A model generated the notes under the pieces. That model had not been told where the DNA came from. It saw only the letters and a list, made by a program, of their open reading frames with translations, and made no database searches. Below, piece after piece: positions 36,792-45,388 of a stretch of DNA of 64,000 nt. Source of the DNA: Eggerthia catenaformis OT 569 = DSM 20559 (GTDB lineage Bacteria; Bacillota_I; Bacilli_A; Erysipelotrichales; Coprobacillaceae); the NCBI RefSeq assembly GCF_000340375.1, contig NZ_KB446648.1, forward strand, positions 319,263 to 383,262, in the 5' to 3' direction. Position 1 is the first letter of the stretch; every line of letters begins with the position of its first letter. A program made the translations under genes and the position numbers.

Positions 36792-36815
36792 CGGAGATAT
36801 TCATCTCCGGTTTTT
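36792..36815 (+). terminator. Terminator of gpmI
   Basis: CGGAGAT-ATTC-ATCTCCG stem followed by GTTTTT. Confidence 0.8.
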
Positions 36816-36875
36816 AAATATTTAATAAGTTATGACTATTTTTTATTTATGAAATTGTGATAGATACAGCTAACT

Positions 36876-36908
36876 TTTTTCAAGATTTTTTCTAAAAATC
36901 TTGAAAAA
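36876..36908. repeat. Perfect 15-bp inverted repeat upstream of a small membrane-protein gene
   Basis: TTTTTCAAGATTTTT, loop TCT, AAAAATCTTGAAAAA. No T-run follows on the plus strand, so it is not a simple terminator for gpmI, which already has one. It lies about 65 bases before the small gene at 36974. Confidence 0.6.
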
Positions 36909-36973
36909 CTATATATATATATTGTACTATTTAATTAGAAGATATAATTAAACTTATAGGAAGGAGTATTATC

Positions 36974-37147
36974 ATGATTATATTTGTACTTTATATTATT
37001 TCATTAATAGCTTTTATTTATTATACTTATCTTCTTTTGTTAGATATTCAAAAACATCAGAATATAAGGAATAGTTATATTCTAGCAGCAGTAAGTTTTG
37101 CGATATGGGTAACTTTAATTGTATTTATTAGAGTCACTGTAAAATAA
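36974..37147 (+). CDS. Small two-helix membrane protein
   Basis: A 57-residue product (MIIFVLYIISLIAFIYYTYL at the start, then a charged loop LDIQKHQNIRN, then AAVSFAIWVTLIVFI). Two hydrophobic spans (about 2-23 and 37-54) separated by a basic turn indicate an integral membrane protein with both ends on the same side. AAGGAG with 7-base spacing and a perfect terminator at 37154 strongly support a real gene. I know no family for it. Confidence 0.75.
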   Translation: MIIFVLYIISLIAFIYYTYLLLLDIQKHQNIRNSYILAAVSFAIWVTLIVFIRVTVK

Positions 37148-37153
37148 TATTTG

Positions 37154-37188
37154 TATCAGTTATAGCGTAGGCTATAACTGATATTTTT
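37154..37188 (+). terminator. Terminator of the small membrane-protein gene
   Basis: TATCAGTTATAGC-GTAG-GCTATAACTGATA perfect 13-bp stem followed by TTTTT. Confidence 0.85.
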
Positions 37189-37240
37189 AAATATACTGTC
37201 TTTTTCTTTAATTTGTAGTATGATAAAGATGGTGATGAAA

Positions 37241-37855
37241 ATGAAAACAAAGATAGTACCGACAATATTAATGATATTTGTATTATGTTTAGGGATACCT
37301 TATGCTTATCAGAGAGAAATTAATATAGAGACACCTTTTATTAATCAGCTAGAAGAAGGGGCACCTAATGGCTGTGAAGGAGCTTCTCTTTTAATGGCTT
37401 TAAGAGGGAAAGGGAAAGCTTATTCTGTTAAATATAGAACATTCTTAGATAAAATGCCTTATACTAAAGATGGGAATCCTCATCATGGATTTACAGGATC
37501 TCCTTATCAGAATAAAGCATTCTCAGTTATTTATCCGGATGCTTTATTACCTTATGCATCGCATTATGGAATAGTAAAGAATACTTCCGGATCAACAGTT
37601 AAAGAACTTCTTTATCATTTATCAAGAGGAAGACCGAGTGTTGTATGGGTAACAAGCGGATTTAAGAAACCTCGGTGGAAAACATATTCTTTCGGTAATG
37701 CTGTCAGCAATGTTCATGTTGTGACTCTTACCGGCTATAAAGCTTCTACAGATACTATTATTGTTATGGATCCTCTAGAAGGAAAGAAACGTGTTGATGC
37801 CGAACAATTTAAAGAATCATATGATGCAATGAAGTTTGCACTGACAATCTATTAG
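37241..37855 (+). CDS. Secreted C39-like cysteine peptidase
   Basis: The protein begins with a signal peptide (MKTKIVPTILMIFVLCLGIP) followed by a C39-like domain: catalytic Cys in EEGAPNGCEGASLLMAL, His in NVHVVTLTGY and Asp in VMDPLEG. C39-like family peptidases in Firmicutes are secreted or membrane-bound and of mostly unknown substrate. Several ATG codons lie in frame (37220, 37229, 37235, 37241); the last is preferred because GGTGA precedes it and the signal peptide then starts normally. Length then is 204 residues. Terminator at 37854. Confidence 0.78.
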   Translation: MKTKIVPTILMIFVLCLGIPYAYQREINIETPFINQLEEGAPNGCEGASLLMALRGKGKAYSVKYRTFLDKMPYTKDGNPHHGFTGSPYQNKAFSVIYPDALLPYASHYGIVKNTSGSTVKELLYHLSRGRPSVVWVTSGFKKPRWKTYSFGNAVSNVHVVTLTGYKASTDTIIVMDPLEGKKRVDAEQFKESYDAMKFALTIY

Positions 37856-37875
37856 AGCACAGTTGTGCTCTTTTT
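37854..37875 (+). terminator. Terminator of the C39-like peptidase gene
   Basis: AGAGCACA-GT-TGTGCTCT stem overlapping the stop, followed by TTTT. Confidence 0.75.
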
Positions 37876-37893
37876 AAGAAAGGAGTACTTATC

Positions 37894-38400
37894 ATGAAAA
37901 AAATAACTATCCTATTAATAACTATGCTTCTGATATTCGGCTGCACTCATAAAGTGAAACGAGAAGAGATTAAAGGACTAAGAGAAACGGATTATCAAAC
38001 ACTTAGTCAATTAATGAAGGAAAATAAAGAATTTATGCTTTATATTGGTAGACCTGACTGTGGCGACTGTCAGCAGTTTGAACCTTTATTACAGGAATAT
38101 TTGAAAAAGCATCAGAATGCAGGATTGTATTATTTAAATATTAAGGCTTACCGTGATAAGGCAATGAGTAAGCAGGCATCAGAAGAAGAGAAAAAATTCT
38201 ATACAGACTTAAGAAAAACTTTTTCTATTAAATGGACACCCAGTATAGAAATTATTAGTAAGGGACATATTAAGAAGACCTATCAGTATTTAAATGAGGA
38301 TTATTATCTTATTAAGGATAGAGATAAGCAGATTCAAAAAAGAAAAGAATTTGAAAAGTCATTTGAAAATTTTATGAATGATTATTTTGAAAATAAATGA
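37894..38400 (+). CDS. Thioredoxin-like lipoprotein
   Basis: The 168-residue product has a lipoprotein signal peptide (ITILLITMLLIFGC, lipobox IFGC with Cys17) and a thioredoxin fold with the redox pair in RPDCGDCQQFEP (about 53-64) and a cis-Pro loop KWTPSIEII. It is like the thioredoxin family proteins linked to bacteriocin or disulfide metabolism outside the membrane, but no bacteriocin gene is nearby. Redox partner is unknown. AAGGAG precedes the start. The next gene begins at the stop codon region, so an operon with the HAD gene and hisC is likely. Confidence 0.82.
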   Translation: MKKITILLITMLLIFGCTHKVKREEIKGLRETDYQTLSQLMKENKEFMLYIGRPDCGDCQQFEPLLQEYLKKHQNAGLYYLNIKAYRDKAMSKQASEEEKKFYTDLRKTFSIKWTPSIEIISKGHIKKTYQYLNEDYYLIKDRDKQIQKRKEFEKSFENFMNDYFENK

Positions 38401-38429
38401 TTAGCGAATGGAGATTAAGATTTAATATA

Positions 38430-39200
38430 ATGAAAATACTTTTTACTGATTTAGATGGAACATTGGTGAATAATCAGGATCCTATTAATATAAGAGATAT
38501 AGAAGCCCTTCATAAATTTCAAAAAGAGGGACATAAAGTTGTATTATGTACAGGTAGAACTTATCATGAAACAGAGGCATTATTAGGATATATTCCTTAT
38601 GATTATCTTATATTAAGTAATGGCGGACAGATAAGAGATAAGAAAGAGATTCTTTTTAATCATTTGATTGATCAAAAAACAGGAATAAAGATACTTGATG
38701 ATCTGATGATGAAAACTTCTGATTTATTTTTTGGTGATGCAAGAGGTATGTTTTGTTATAAGGATCATCATACTTATAAGATTACTGATAAGCCTTATCT
38801 GATAGATAGCTCATTTCAAAATGAATATAGACAATCTGAAGGATTCTCAATTATTTGTATTTATGCAAGAAATCATATTGATGATTTAATGAATTACTGC
38901 AATCAATATCAGAATACAGTTACAATACATCAGAATGATTTATTTATCGATATTGTTCCTAGAGATTGTTCAAAAAAGAGCGGTATTGAAGAATTAATGA
39001 CATTATTAAAGGCAGATCAGACGATCGGCATAGGTAATTCTTATAATGATCTGCCTATGATAAAAGCTGTTGATAAGGGATGTACATTTTATCATGCCTC
39101 TATAGATGCAGAGTATAAATATCATTATGTTTATGAGTTAATAGAAGAATTATTAGAGGGGGAAAAATATGAGCTGGCAGAAGAATTTAAGAAAGACTGA
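38430..39200 (+). CDS. Cof-type HAD phosphatase
   Basis: The 256-residue protein begins MKILFTDLDGTL, motif I with both Asp, then CTGRTYHE and SNGGQ (motif II), and GIGNSYNDLPM (motif IV). Cof-type enzymes act on phosphorylated sugars or cofactors. A start 11 codons earlier at 38397, overlapping the previous stop, is possible but adds residues outside the family; neither has a strong ribosome site. The last 32 bases overlap hisC. Confidence 0.84.
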   Translation: MKILFTDLDGTLVNNQDPINIRDIEALHKFQKEGHKVVLCTGRTYHETEALLGYIPYDYLILSNGGQIRDKKEILFNHLIDQKTGIKILDDLMMKTSDLFFGDARGMFCYKDHHTYKITDKPYLIDSSFQNEYRQSEGFSIICIYARNHIDDLMNYCNQYQNTVTIHQNDLFIDIVPRDCSKKSGIEELMTLLKADQTIGIGNSYNDLPMIKAVDKGCTFYHASIDAEYKYHYVYELIEELLEGEKYELAEEFKKD

Positions 39201-40227
39201 TCCGTATACGGCAGGAGAACAGCCTAAAATACAGAATCTTATTAAGTTAAATACAAATGAGAATCCTTATGGTCCGGGAGAAAAAGTAAAACAGGCTATT
39301 AAAGATTTTGATAGTGAATCATTAAAGCTTTATCCGGATCCGGATGCATCCTGTTTAAAACATGCACTTGCTTTATACCATGGTTTAGAGGATGATCAGG
39401 TCTTTATTGGTAATGGAAGTGATGAAGTTTTAGCACTTACTTTTTTAACTTGCTTTAATGGTGATCAGGATTTATTATTTCCTGATATTACGTATTCTTT
39501 TTATCCGGTTTATTGTAAGCTTTATAATATTAATTATCAGCAGATACCATTAAAAGAAGACTTTACTATTAATAAAGAAGACTATTATAGAAGTAATGGA
39601 GGTATTATTTTTCCGAATCCTAATGCACCTACAGGAGCTATTATGTCTCTTGAAGATATTGAAGATATTTTAGTACATAATAAAGAAAGTATTGTTGTAG
39701 TGGATGAAGCCTATATAGATTTTGGCGGAGAAAGCTGTCTTCCTTTATTATCACAGTATGATAATTTGCTTATTATTAGAACATTTTCAAAATTTAGAAG
39801 TCTGGCAGGTATTCGTTTAGGAGCGGCTTATGGCAATAAAGAAATAATCAGCTATTTATATGATATCAAAAATTCTTTTAATTCCTATCCTGTCGATCGT
39901 TTAGCACAGGCTATTGGCTATGCCAGTGTACGTGACAGTGATTCTATCAAAAAGAATGCTTTAAAAATTATTAATACAAGAGAAAGGGTATCAGGTCAAT
40001 TAAAAGAATTAGGCTTTTCTATGCCTCATAGCTATTCTAATTTTCTATTTATCAGTCACAATACTCTTTCAGCATCATATCTATTTGATGAATTAAGAAA
40101 GGAAGGAATAGTTGTAAGATACTTTAATAGTCCTCGTATTGATAATTATTTAAGAGTTACTATCGGTACTGATGAACAAATGAATAAATTTTTAAATACA
40201 ATTAAAGATATTTTAGCAAGAAAATAG
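39169..40227 (+). CDS. hisC: Histidinol-phosphate aminotransferase
   Basis: This PLP enzyme converts imidazole-acetol phosphate to histidinol phosphate. The 352 residues show KLNTNENPYGPG, YPDPDASCLKHALA, GNGSDEVL, FPNPNAPTG, the internal aldimine Lys in RTFSKFRSLAGIRLG and the C-terminal RVTIGTDEQM. No other histidine gene is present, so it may also serve aromatic amino acid synthesis (orphan HisC enzymes often do). GAGGGGG precedes the start. It overlaps the HAD gene. Confidence 0.9.
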   Translation: MSWQKNLRKTDPYTAGEQPKIQNLIKLNTNENPYGPGEKVKQAIKDFDSESLKLYPDPDASCLKHALALYHGLEDDQVFIGNGSDEVLALTFLTCFNGDQDLLFPDITYSFYPVYCKLYNINYQQIPLKEDFTINKEDYYRSNGGIIFPNPNAPTGAIMSLEDIEDILVHNKESIVVVDEAYIDFGGESCLPLLSQYDNLLIIRTFSKFRSLAGIRLGAAYGNKEIISYLYDIKNSFNSYPVDRLAQAIGYASVRDSDSIKKNALKIINTRERVSGQLKELGFSMPHSYSNFLFISHNTLSASYLFDELRKEGIVVRYFNSPRIDNYLRVTIGTDEQMNKFLNTIKDILARK

Positions 40228-40256
40228 TTCATTTTATTTTATTTGAACTATTTTTA
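40222..40256 (+). terminator. Terminator of the hisC operon
   Basis: AAATAGTTCA / TGAACTATTT stem with a 12-base AT-rich loop followed by TTTATT. Confidence 0.6.
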
Positions 40257-40273
40257 TTTGCATTTTCCTGTGA

Positions 40274-40302
40274 TTGCGATATGATAGCACATATAGTACA
40301 AT
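40274..40302 (+). promoter_or_regulatory. Sigma-A promoter of the rapZ operon
   Basis: TTGCGA (40274-40279), 17 bases, TACAAT (40297-40302), 30 bases before the start. Confidence 0.6.
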
Positions 40303-40332
40303 GTACACGTATAGTGGTTGAGAGGTGAGAGT

Positions 40333-41181
40333 ATGGATGATATAGAATTAGTATTAGTATCAGGAATGAGCGGTGCCGGGAAAACACAGGCTATGGCTGT
40401 ATTTGAAAACTTAGAATATTATTGTATGGATAATTATCCGGTAGCTTTATTAGAGGCATTTACAGACTATTTAAAAGAAGAATCTCCTTTTATTAAAGTA
40501 GCTATGGCAGTTAGATTAGATGATGCAATGAAAGCTATTAGAGTTTTATCAAATGCTGATGGAATCAATCTGAATATTGTATTCCTAGACTGTGAAGACA
40601 GTGAAATTGTTAAAAGATATAAACAAACCAGACGTTCTCATCCTCTTATTATTAATGGGAAAGCTTCTACTCTTACGGAAGCTATTCAGTTGGAAAGAAA
40701 AAAATTTGAATATTTAAAATCAAGTACAAATCTGGTTATAGATACGACACTTCTAAAAAATAAATCCTTACAGGATTTATTAGAATCTAAATTCAATAGA
40801 CTGCCTAAAGAAATATTTAGAGTTACCTTTGTTTCATTTGGCTATAAACATGGAATACCTAAAGATGCTGATCTTGTTTTAGATGTACGTTTTTTACCAA
40901 ATCCTTTTTATAATGAATCACTAAGATCACTGACAGGGAATGATCAGGCTGTTTATGATTATGTTATGGATAAGGAAGAGACCCGTATATTTATTAAAAA
41001 GGCTACGCCTTTTTATGATTATCTATTGAAAGAATATGAAAAAGAGGGTAAGATGCAGGTTACAGTAGCAATTGGCTGTACGGGAGGACAGCATCGCTCT
41101 GTAACTCTGACAAATTATTTTTATCAGCATTATTCATCTTATTATCAATGTTATAAATATCATCGAGATGCTGATCATTAA
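40333..41181 (+). CDS. rapZ: RapZ-family nucleotide-binding protein
   Basis: The 282-residue protein has Walker A VSGMSGAGKTQAM (about 8-20), EYYCMDNYPVALL, and the C-terminal domain with VSFGYKHGIP and GCTGGQHRSV typical of the RapZ/YvcJ family. E. coli RapZ controls GlmS RNA decay; in Bacillus YvcJ hydrolyses nucleotides and its loss affects competence. The ATG at 40333 follows GAGAGGTGAG. It is followed after 11 bases by whiA; the yvcK (mgfK) gene normally between them is absent. Confidence 0.93.
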   Translation: MDDIELVLVSGMSGAGKTQAMAVFENLEYYCMDNYPVALLEAFTDYLKEESPFIKVAMAVRLDDAMKAIRVLSNADGINLNIVFLDCEDSEIVKRYKQTRRSHPLIINGKASTLTEAIQLERKKFEYLKSSTNLVIDTTLLKNKSLQDLLESKFNRLPKEIFRVTFVSFGYKHGIPKDADLVLDVRFLPNPFYNESLRSLTGNDQAVYDYVMDKEETRIFIKKATPFYDYLLKEYEKEGKMQVTVAIGCTGGQHRSVTLTNYFYQHYSSYYQCYKYHRDADH

Positions 41182-41192
41182 GGAGAAAGCTT

Positions 41193-42131
41193 ATGTTATC
41201 ATTTTCTCGTAAAGTTAAAGAGGAAATTGTATTTAATGATTTTGATCGTTCTTGCAGTAAAGCTTTATTATCTGCACTTATTAAAGTGACCGGAACATTG
41301 CATATAGGTAATGGAATGAGTCTGACTATTCGCAGTGAAAATGCTAAGATAGCTTCTAAGACACATAAACTGTTAAAAGAACTTTATAATCCTCAGTTGG
41401 AATTTATGGTTTCAAGAAAAATGAAACTGCATAAAAATAATATCTATATTTTAAAAGTTTCTAAGGCAAAAGAAATATTAGATGATTTACAGTTAATGGA
41501 TGGATTAGGAGTTTCTAAGATTCCTTCAGATACTTTGTTAAAAGATACTATGACCAAAAGAGCTTATCTGGCAGGTATCTTTCTTGCGGGGGGAAGTGTC
41601 AATAATCCCGATACAAGCAATTATCATTTAGAAATGAGTGTTCTAAGTTCTACACATGCTCGTTTTATACAAGAGCTTACAAATGAGTATGATCTGAATG
41701 CTAAAATCATTAAGAGAAGAAATAAATATGTTGTCTATTTGAAATCAGCAGAGAAAATAGGTGATTTTCTAAGAGCTATAGGAGCTGCCCAATCAGTATT
41801 AGATTTTGAAATGACGAGAATAGATCGTTCAATGGCTAATACTGTCAATAGATGGAATAACTGTGATATTGCGAATGAGATGAAAGCTATGAGTGCTGCT
41901 GAAAAGCAGATTGAAGATATTGCTTATGTGGTTGAAAAAGCAGGGCTGGAAATTCTGGATTCAAAGACTCAGGAAGCAGCAAAAATAAGGTTAGAGAATC
42001 CTGAGTTATCACTTAATGAATTAACTGAAATTTATATGTTAAAGACAGGACAGTCTATTAGTAAAAGCGGTCTGCATCATCGTTTTAAGAAAATTAAAGA
42101 AGAAGCGGATAGACTCAGGAAAATGGAGTAA
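41193..42131 (+). CDS. whiA: DNA-binding protein WhiA
   Basis: The 312-residue protein starts SFSRKVKEEIVFN and carries a homing-endonuclease-like domain (AYLAGIFLAGGSVNNPDTSNYHLE, about 128-152) and a C-terminal helix-turn-helix (LNELTEIYMLKTGQSISKSGLHHRFKKIKE). WhiA helps control cell division and chromosome segregation in Gram-positive bacteria. AAGGAG precedes the start. The gene begins the second part of the rapZ operon. Confidence 0.94.
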   Translation: MLSFSRKVKEEIVFNDFDRSCSKALLSALIKVTGTLHIGNGMSLTIRSENAKIASKTHKLLKELYNPQLEFMVSRKMKLHKNNIYILKVSKAKEILDDLQLMDGLGVSKIPSDTLLKDTMTKRAYLAGIFLAGGSVNNPDTSNYHLEMSVLSSTHARFIQELTNEYDLNAKIIKRRNKYVVYLKSAEKIGDFLRAIGAAQSVLDFEMTRIDRSMANTVNRWNNCDIANEMKAMSAAEKQIEDIAYVVEKAGLEILDSKTQEAAKIRLENPELSLNELTEIYMLKTGQSISKSGLHHRFKKIKEEADRLRKME

Positions 42132-42134
42132 ATT

Positions 42135-42347
42135 ATGGATACTTTAACAATAGAACAGAAATTTGGCTTAAAAGTAAAAGAATTGAGAATGCTTGAACAT
42201 ATTTCTCAGGAAGAACTTGCGTTTCGCTGCCAGTTATCAAAAAATTATGTATCTGATGTTGAAAGAGGACGAAGAAATGTTTCTTTGAGATCAATAGAGA
42301 AATTTGCGAATGGATTGAATGTAGAAGTAAAAGAACTTTTTAAATAG
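42135..42347 (+). CDS. Small XRE-family helix-turn-helix regulator
   Basis: The 70-residue product is little more than an HTH_3 domain: LKVKELRMLEHISQEELAFRCQLSKNYVSDVERGRRNVSLRSIEKFANGLNVEVKELF. It has a typical second recognition helix (SKNYVSDVERGRRN). Its start is 3 bases after whiA, so it is co-transcribed. It may bind as a dimer; target unknown. Confidence 0.88.
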   Translation: MDTLTIEQKFGLKVKELRMLEHISQEELAFRCQLSKNYVSDVERGRRNVSLRSIEKFANGLNVEVKELFK

Positions 42348-42359
42348 GAGAGAACCGTT

Positions 42360-42608
42360 ATGGAAGGTATTATATTTTTTATTATTGTATTTCTAATTAT
42401 TTTAATCATATTAAGAGTATTTATTTATTTTCTTCCGGTTATTTTAATTATCTTAGGAGCTTTAGCTGTTTATCGTTTATTTATAAATAAAAATGATTAT
42501 AATCATGATTCTGATGATTATAATAGCACGGATCATAATTATTCACAGGATGATTCAGATATTATTGATGTTGATTATACAGTAAAAGAAGAGGAGGAAG
42601 ATAAATAA
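42360..42608 (+). CDS. Small membrane protein with acidic tail
   Basis: The 82-residue product has two hydrophobic stretches at the start (IIFFIIVFLIILIILRVFIY and FLPVILIILGALAVYRLFI, about 3-45), then a strongly acidic and Asn/Asp/Ser-rich tail (NKNDYNHDSDDYN and on) likely in the cytoplasm or outside. I know no family. It overlaps the next gene by one base (TAATG), so both are translated in a coupled way. GGAG precedes the start. Confidence 0.75.
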   Translation: MEGIIFFIIVFLIILIILRVFIYFLPVILIILGALAVYRLFINKNDYNHDSDDYNSTDHNYSQDDSDIIDVDYTVKEEEEDK

Positions 42609-44032
42609 TGATATGTCCAAAATGTGGCAATCATGTTATTGATGATGCTAGATTCTGTACACATTGCGGTACAGCTTTAAAAAAATGTGTTTCCTGTGGA
42701 AGAGTAAATATCGGCGGATCAAACTTTTGTGTTTATTGCGGTCGGTCTATGAATTTTATTGAGAAGAGGGTAGAACCAAGTCTGAATCCTTACGGATATC
42801 CTGAAGATGCTTATAATAGGCAGCTTTCATCAATGAATCAGGAACATACAGTTATAAATACTCAGACTGTTCATAATCAGCCTAAAGAAACTGTAAATCA
42901 GGAGTCTAGAACATTTGAAAATAATGTTCATTTTGATGATGCTTTTACAAAAATACAGAATCCTTCTCATCAGAATACTTATTCCGGTAATTATGTAGAT
43001 AATGCTTTTAATGATTATCAGAATAATTCTTATGTACCTCCCCGTGAGCGTGTTAAATGGAAAAAAGTAATTATTGCTTGTACTATTTTGATTGCTGCTA
43101 CATTAGGGTCACGTTATTATCTGATGCATTCCGGACCGGTTAAGCTTAATCAGACAGATGGAGTGTCTTCTAAAAAAGGAGATCTTTCAAAATTCAGTGC
43201 ATCAGAATTAAAAGAAATTGAAAAATATTCTAATAATAATAATGACGGACTTATTGATTCGGATGGAAAGAATATTTATATGACGGATAATAATGGTTAT
43301 TTAGTTCGTCTGGATAATCATTTTGCTAATAAGAAAGTATTAGCTGATGAAAGGGTGTCTTATATTTATTTATCCGGAGAAACTCTTTATTATACAAATT
43401 CTTCTAATCAGTTATGTTCAATGAATAAGGATGGATCAAATAAACAGATTTTAGTTGCTGATAAATGTTTTTATATTCATCCTGTCAACGATAAGATTTA
43501 TTATCAGAATGATTCACAGAATGAATCCTTAGCTGTTTATGATATAAATACTAAAAAGAGTGAAATACTTGTAAACAGACATGTTTATGCTATGAATATT
43601 CATGATCAGATGATTTATTACCTAACTTCTGATGCTGTTTATAGCTATCATTTAACAGATAAGAAAGATACATTATTAGTAAAAGAGAGTGCAATTTCAT
43701 TAATATATAAAGATAATAAAATATATTATCTTAATAAGAGCGGGGAATTAATAGTATATGATAAACAGACTCAGCGGACTTTAACGCTTATTCGGTCAGC
43801 TTATTCTTTTGTTATGAATGATCAGTATATTTATTATGTATCAGGTAATGGCTCTCTTTATCAGTATGATATAAATACAAAAGCAACAGTTCTTATTCAT
43901 AAATTAATTTCGATGTCTTCCAGTGACTATAATATATATCTTATTAATAATCAGATTCTGTTTAAAGATAATAAAAGATGGACTATTGTAGATGCTAAAA
44001 GTAAGCAATATACTCAAGTATATAAAGAATAA
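42608..44032 (+). CDS. Zinc-ribbon membrane protein with DUF5050-like C terminus
   Basis: The 474-residue protein opens with two zinc ribbons (CPKCGNHVIDDARFCTHCG and CVSCGRVNIGGSNFCVYCG), then a low-complexity Asn/Gln/His-rich linker (about 70-145), a membrane helix (KVIIACTILIAATLGSRYYL, about 148-168), and a large extracellular part with repeated YYxNxx/IYY strands (about 200-470) like the DUF5050 beta-propeller. The function is not known. It sits just before murF and ddl, so a role tied to the wall is possible but not shown. Confidence 0.72.
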   Translation: MICPKCGNHVIDDARFCTHCGTALKKCVSCGRVNIGGSNFCVYCGRSMNFIEKRVEPSLNPYGYPEDAYNRQLSSMNQEHTVINTQTVHNQPKETVNQESRTFENNVHFDDAFTKIQNPSHQNTYSGNYVDNAFNDYQNNSYVPPRERVKWKKVIIACTILIAATLGSRYYLMHSGPVKLNQTDGVSSKKGDLSKFSASELKEIEKYSNNNNDGLIDSDGKNIYMTDNNGYLVRLDNHFANKKVLADERVSYIYLSGETLYYTNSSNQLCSMNKDGSNKQILVADKCFYIHPVNDKIYYQNDSQNESLAVYDINTKKSEILVNRHVYAMNIHDQMIYYLTSDAVYSYHLTDKKDTLLVKESAISLIYKDNKIYYLNKSGELIVYDKQTQRTLTLIRSAYSFVMNDQYIYYVSGNGSLYQYDINTKATVLIHKLISMSSSDYNIYLINNQILFKDNKRWTIVDAKSKQYTQVYKE

Positions 44033-44041
44033 GAGGTTAAT

Positions 44042-45388
44042 ATGAAAATATCAGAAATCGTTGAAGCTACCGGCGGAACATTGCTTTGTGGAAACTTAAA
44101 TGATGAAGTCAATAGTTTCAGTCATGATACTAGAACAATCAAACAAGGAGATATGTATATACCTATTATTGGTGAAGTATTTGATGGACATCAGTTTATT
44201 AATCAGGCATTTGAAAAAGGTGCTTCATCTATTATTACATCTTTGCCAATGAGTGATGATACGCATAATATTATTCTAGTAAAAGATACTCATCAAGCTT
44301 TAGGAGATATGGCTCGGTGGGTACGCATAAATTCTCATGCAAAAGTTATTGGAATTACCGGAAGTGTTGGAAAAACAAGTACTAAAGATATGATTTATAG
44401 TGTTGTTTCTACTAGATATAAAGCTTTAAAGACTATTGGCAACTATAATAATGATATTGGTCTTCCTCAGACAATATTAAGATATCAGGATGAAGAAGTG
44501 ATGGTTATAGAGATGGGAATGAATCATTTAAAAGAAATTGATTATCTGACTCATATTGCTTTGCCTGATATTGCAGTTATTACAAATGTTGGAACTGCAC
44601 ATATTGGAGAAGTAGGATCAAGAGAAAAGATCTTAGAAGCTAAAATGGAAATTACTCATGGATTAAATGAGAATGGTTTATTGATTGTGAATGGTGATAA
44701 TGATTTATTACAGACAATTAAGGAAGATCATTTTCTTTTAGAAACAATAGGAATTGATAATCCGGCATCATTAAATGCGTATGATATTTGTTTAGAAGAA
44801 ACAAGAAGCACTTTTATGATTGATTATCATAATCAACCATATCAGGTAACAGTAAATGTTCCGGGAAAACATTTTGTTTATAATGCTTTAATTTCTATTC
44901 AAACAGGATTGGCTTTGTCTATTGATATAAAAGACTGTATTAGAGGTGTAGCCTGTTTTGAATTAACTAAGAATAGAGCTGATATGATTGAAACAGCTCA
45001 GCATGTTCGTATTTATGATGGAACTTATAATGCTAATGTAGATTCTATGAAAGCTTCTATTGATGTATTATCCCAACATAAAGATAGAAAGATTGCAGTA
45101 TTAGGAGATATGCTTGAGCTTGGGGATTATGAAGAAAGACTTCATAGAGAAGTAGGAACTTATTTATCTGATCAGAATATTGATATTACGTTAACAGTTG
45201 GAAAGGGAGCTTATTATATTTATGATGAAGTGATTAAGGCAGGGAAAAAAGCCTATCATTTTGCGAATAATAAAAAACTTATTGATTATTTAAAGAATAT
45301 TATTCATCCTAATGATGTCGTATTAATTAAAGGTTCTAATGGAATGTATCTAAAAGAAGTGGTTAAGAGTTTAGAGGAGAATATATAA
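44042..45388 (+). CDS. murF: UDP-N-acetylmuramoyl-tripeptide-D-alanyl-D-alanine ligase
   Basis: MurF joins D-Ala-D-Ala to the UDP-MurNAc tripeptide. The 448 residues have the ATP loop GITGSVGKTSTKDM (about 101-114), the YNNDIGLPQTILR and MGMNHLKEIDYL motifs, and the C-terminal GDMLELGDYEERLHREVG typical of MurF. Its stop overlaps the ddl start (TAATG), so both dipeptide synthesis and use are coupled. GAGG precedes the start. Confidence 0.95.
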   Translation: MKISEIVEATGGTLLCGNLNDEVNSFSHDTRTIKQGDMYIPIIGEVFDGHQFINQAFEKGASSIITSLPMSDDTHNIILVKDTHQALGDMARWVRINSHAKVIGITGSVGKTSTKDMIYSVVSTRYKALKTIGNYNNDIGLPQTILRYQDEEVMVIEMGMNHLKEIDYLTHIALPDIAVITNVGTAHIGEVGSREKILEAKMEITHGLNENGLLIVNGDNDLLQTIKEDHFLLETIGIDNPASLNAYDICLEETRSTFMIDYHNQPYQVTVNVPGKHFVYNALISIQTGLALSIDIKDCIRGVACFELTKNRADMIETAQHVRIYDGTYNANVDSMKASIDVLSQHKDRKIAVLGDMLELGDYEERLHREVGTYLSDQNIDITLTVGKGAYYIYDEVIKAGKKAYHFANNKKLIDYLKNIIHPNDVVLIKGSNGMYLKEVVKSLEENI

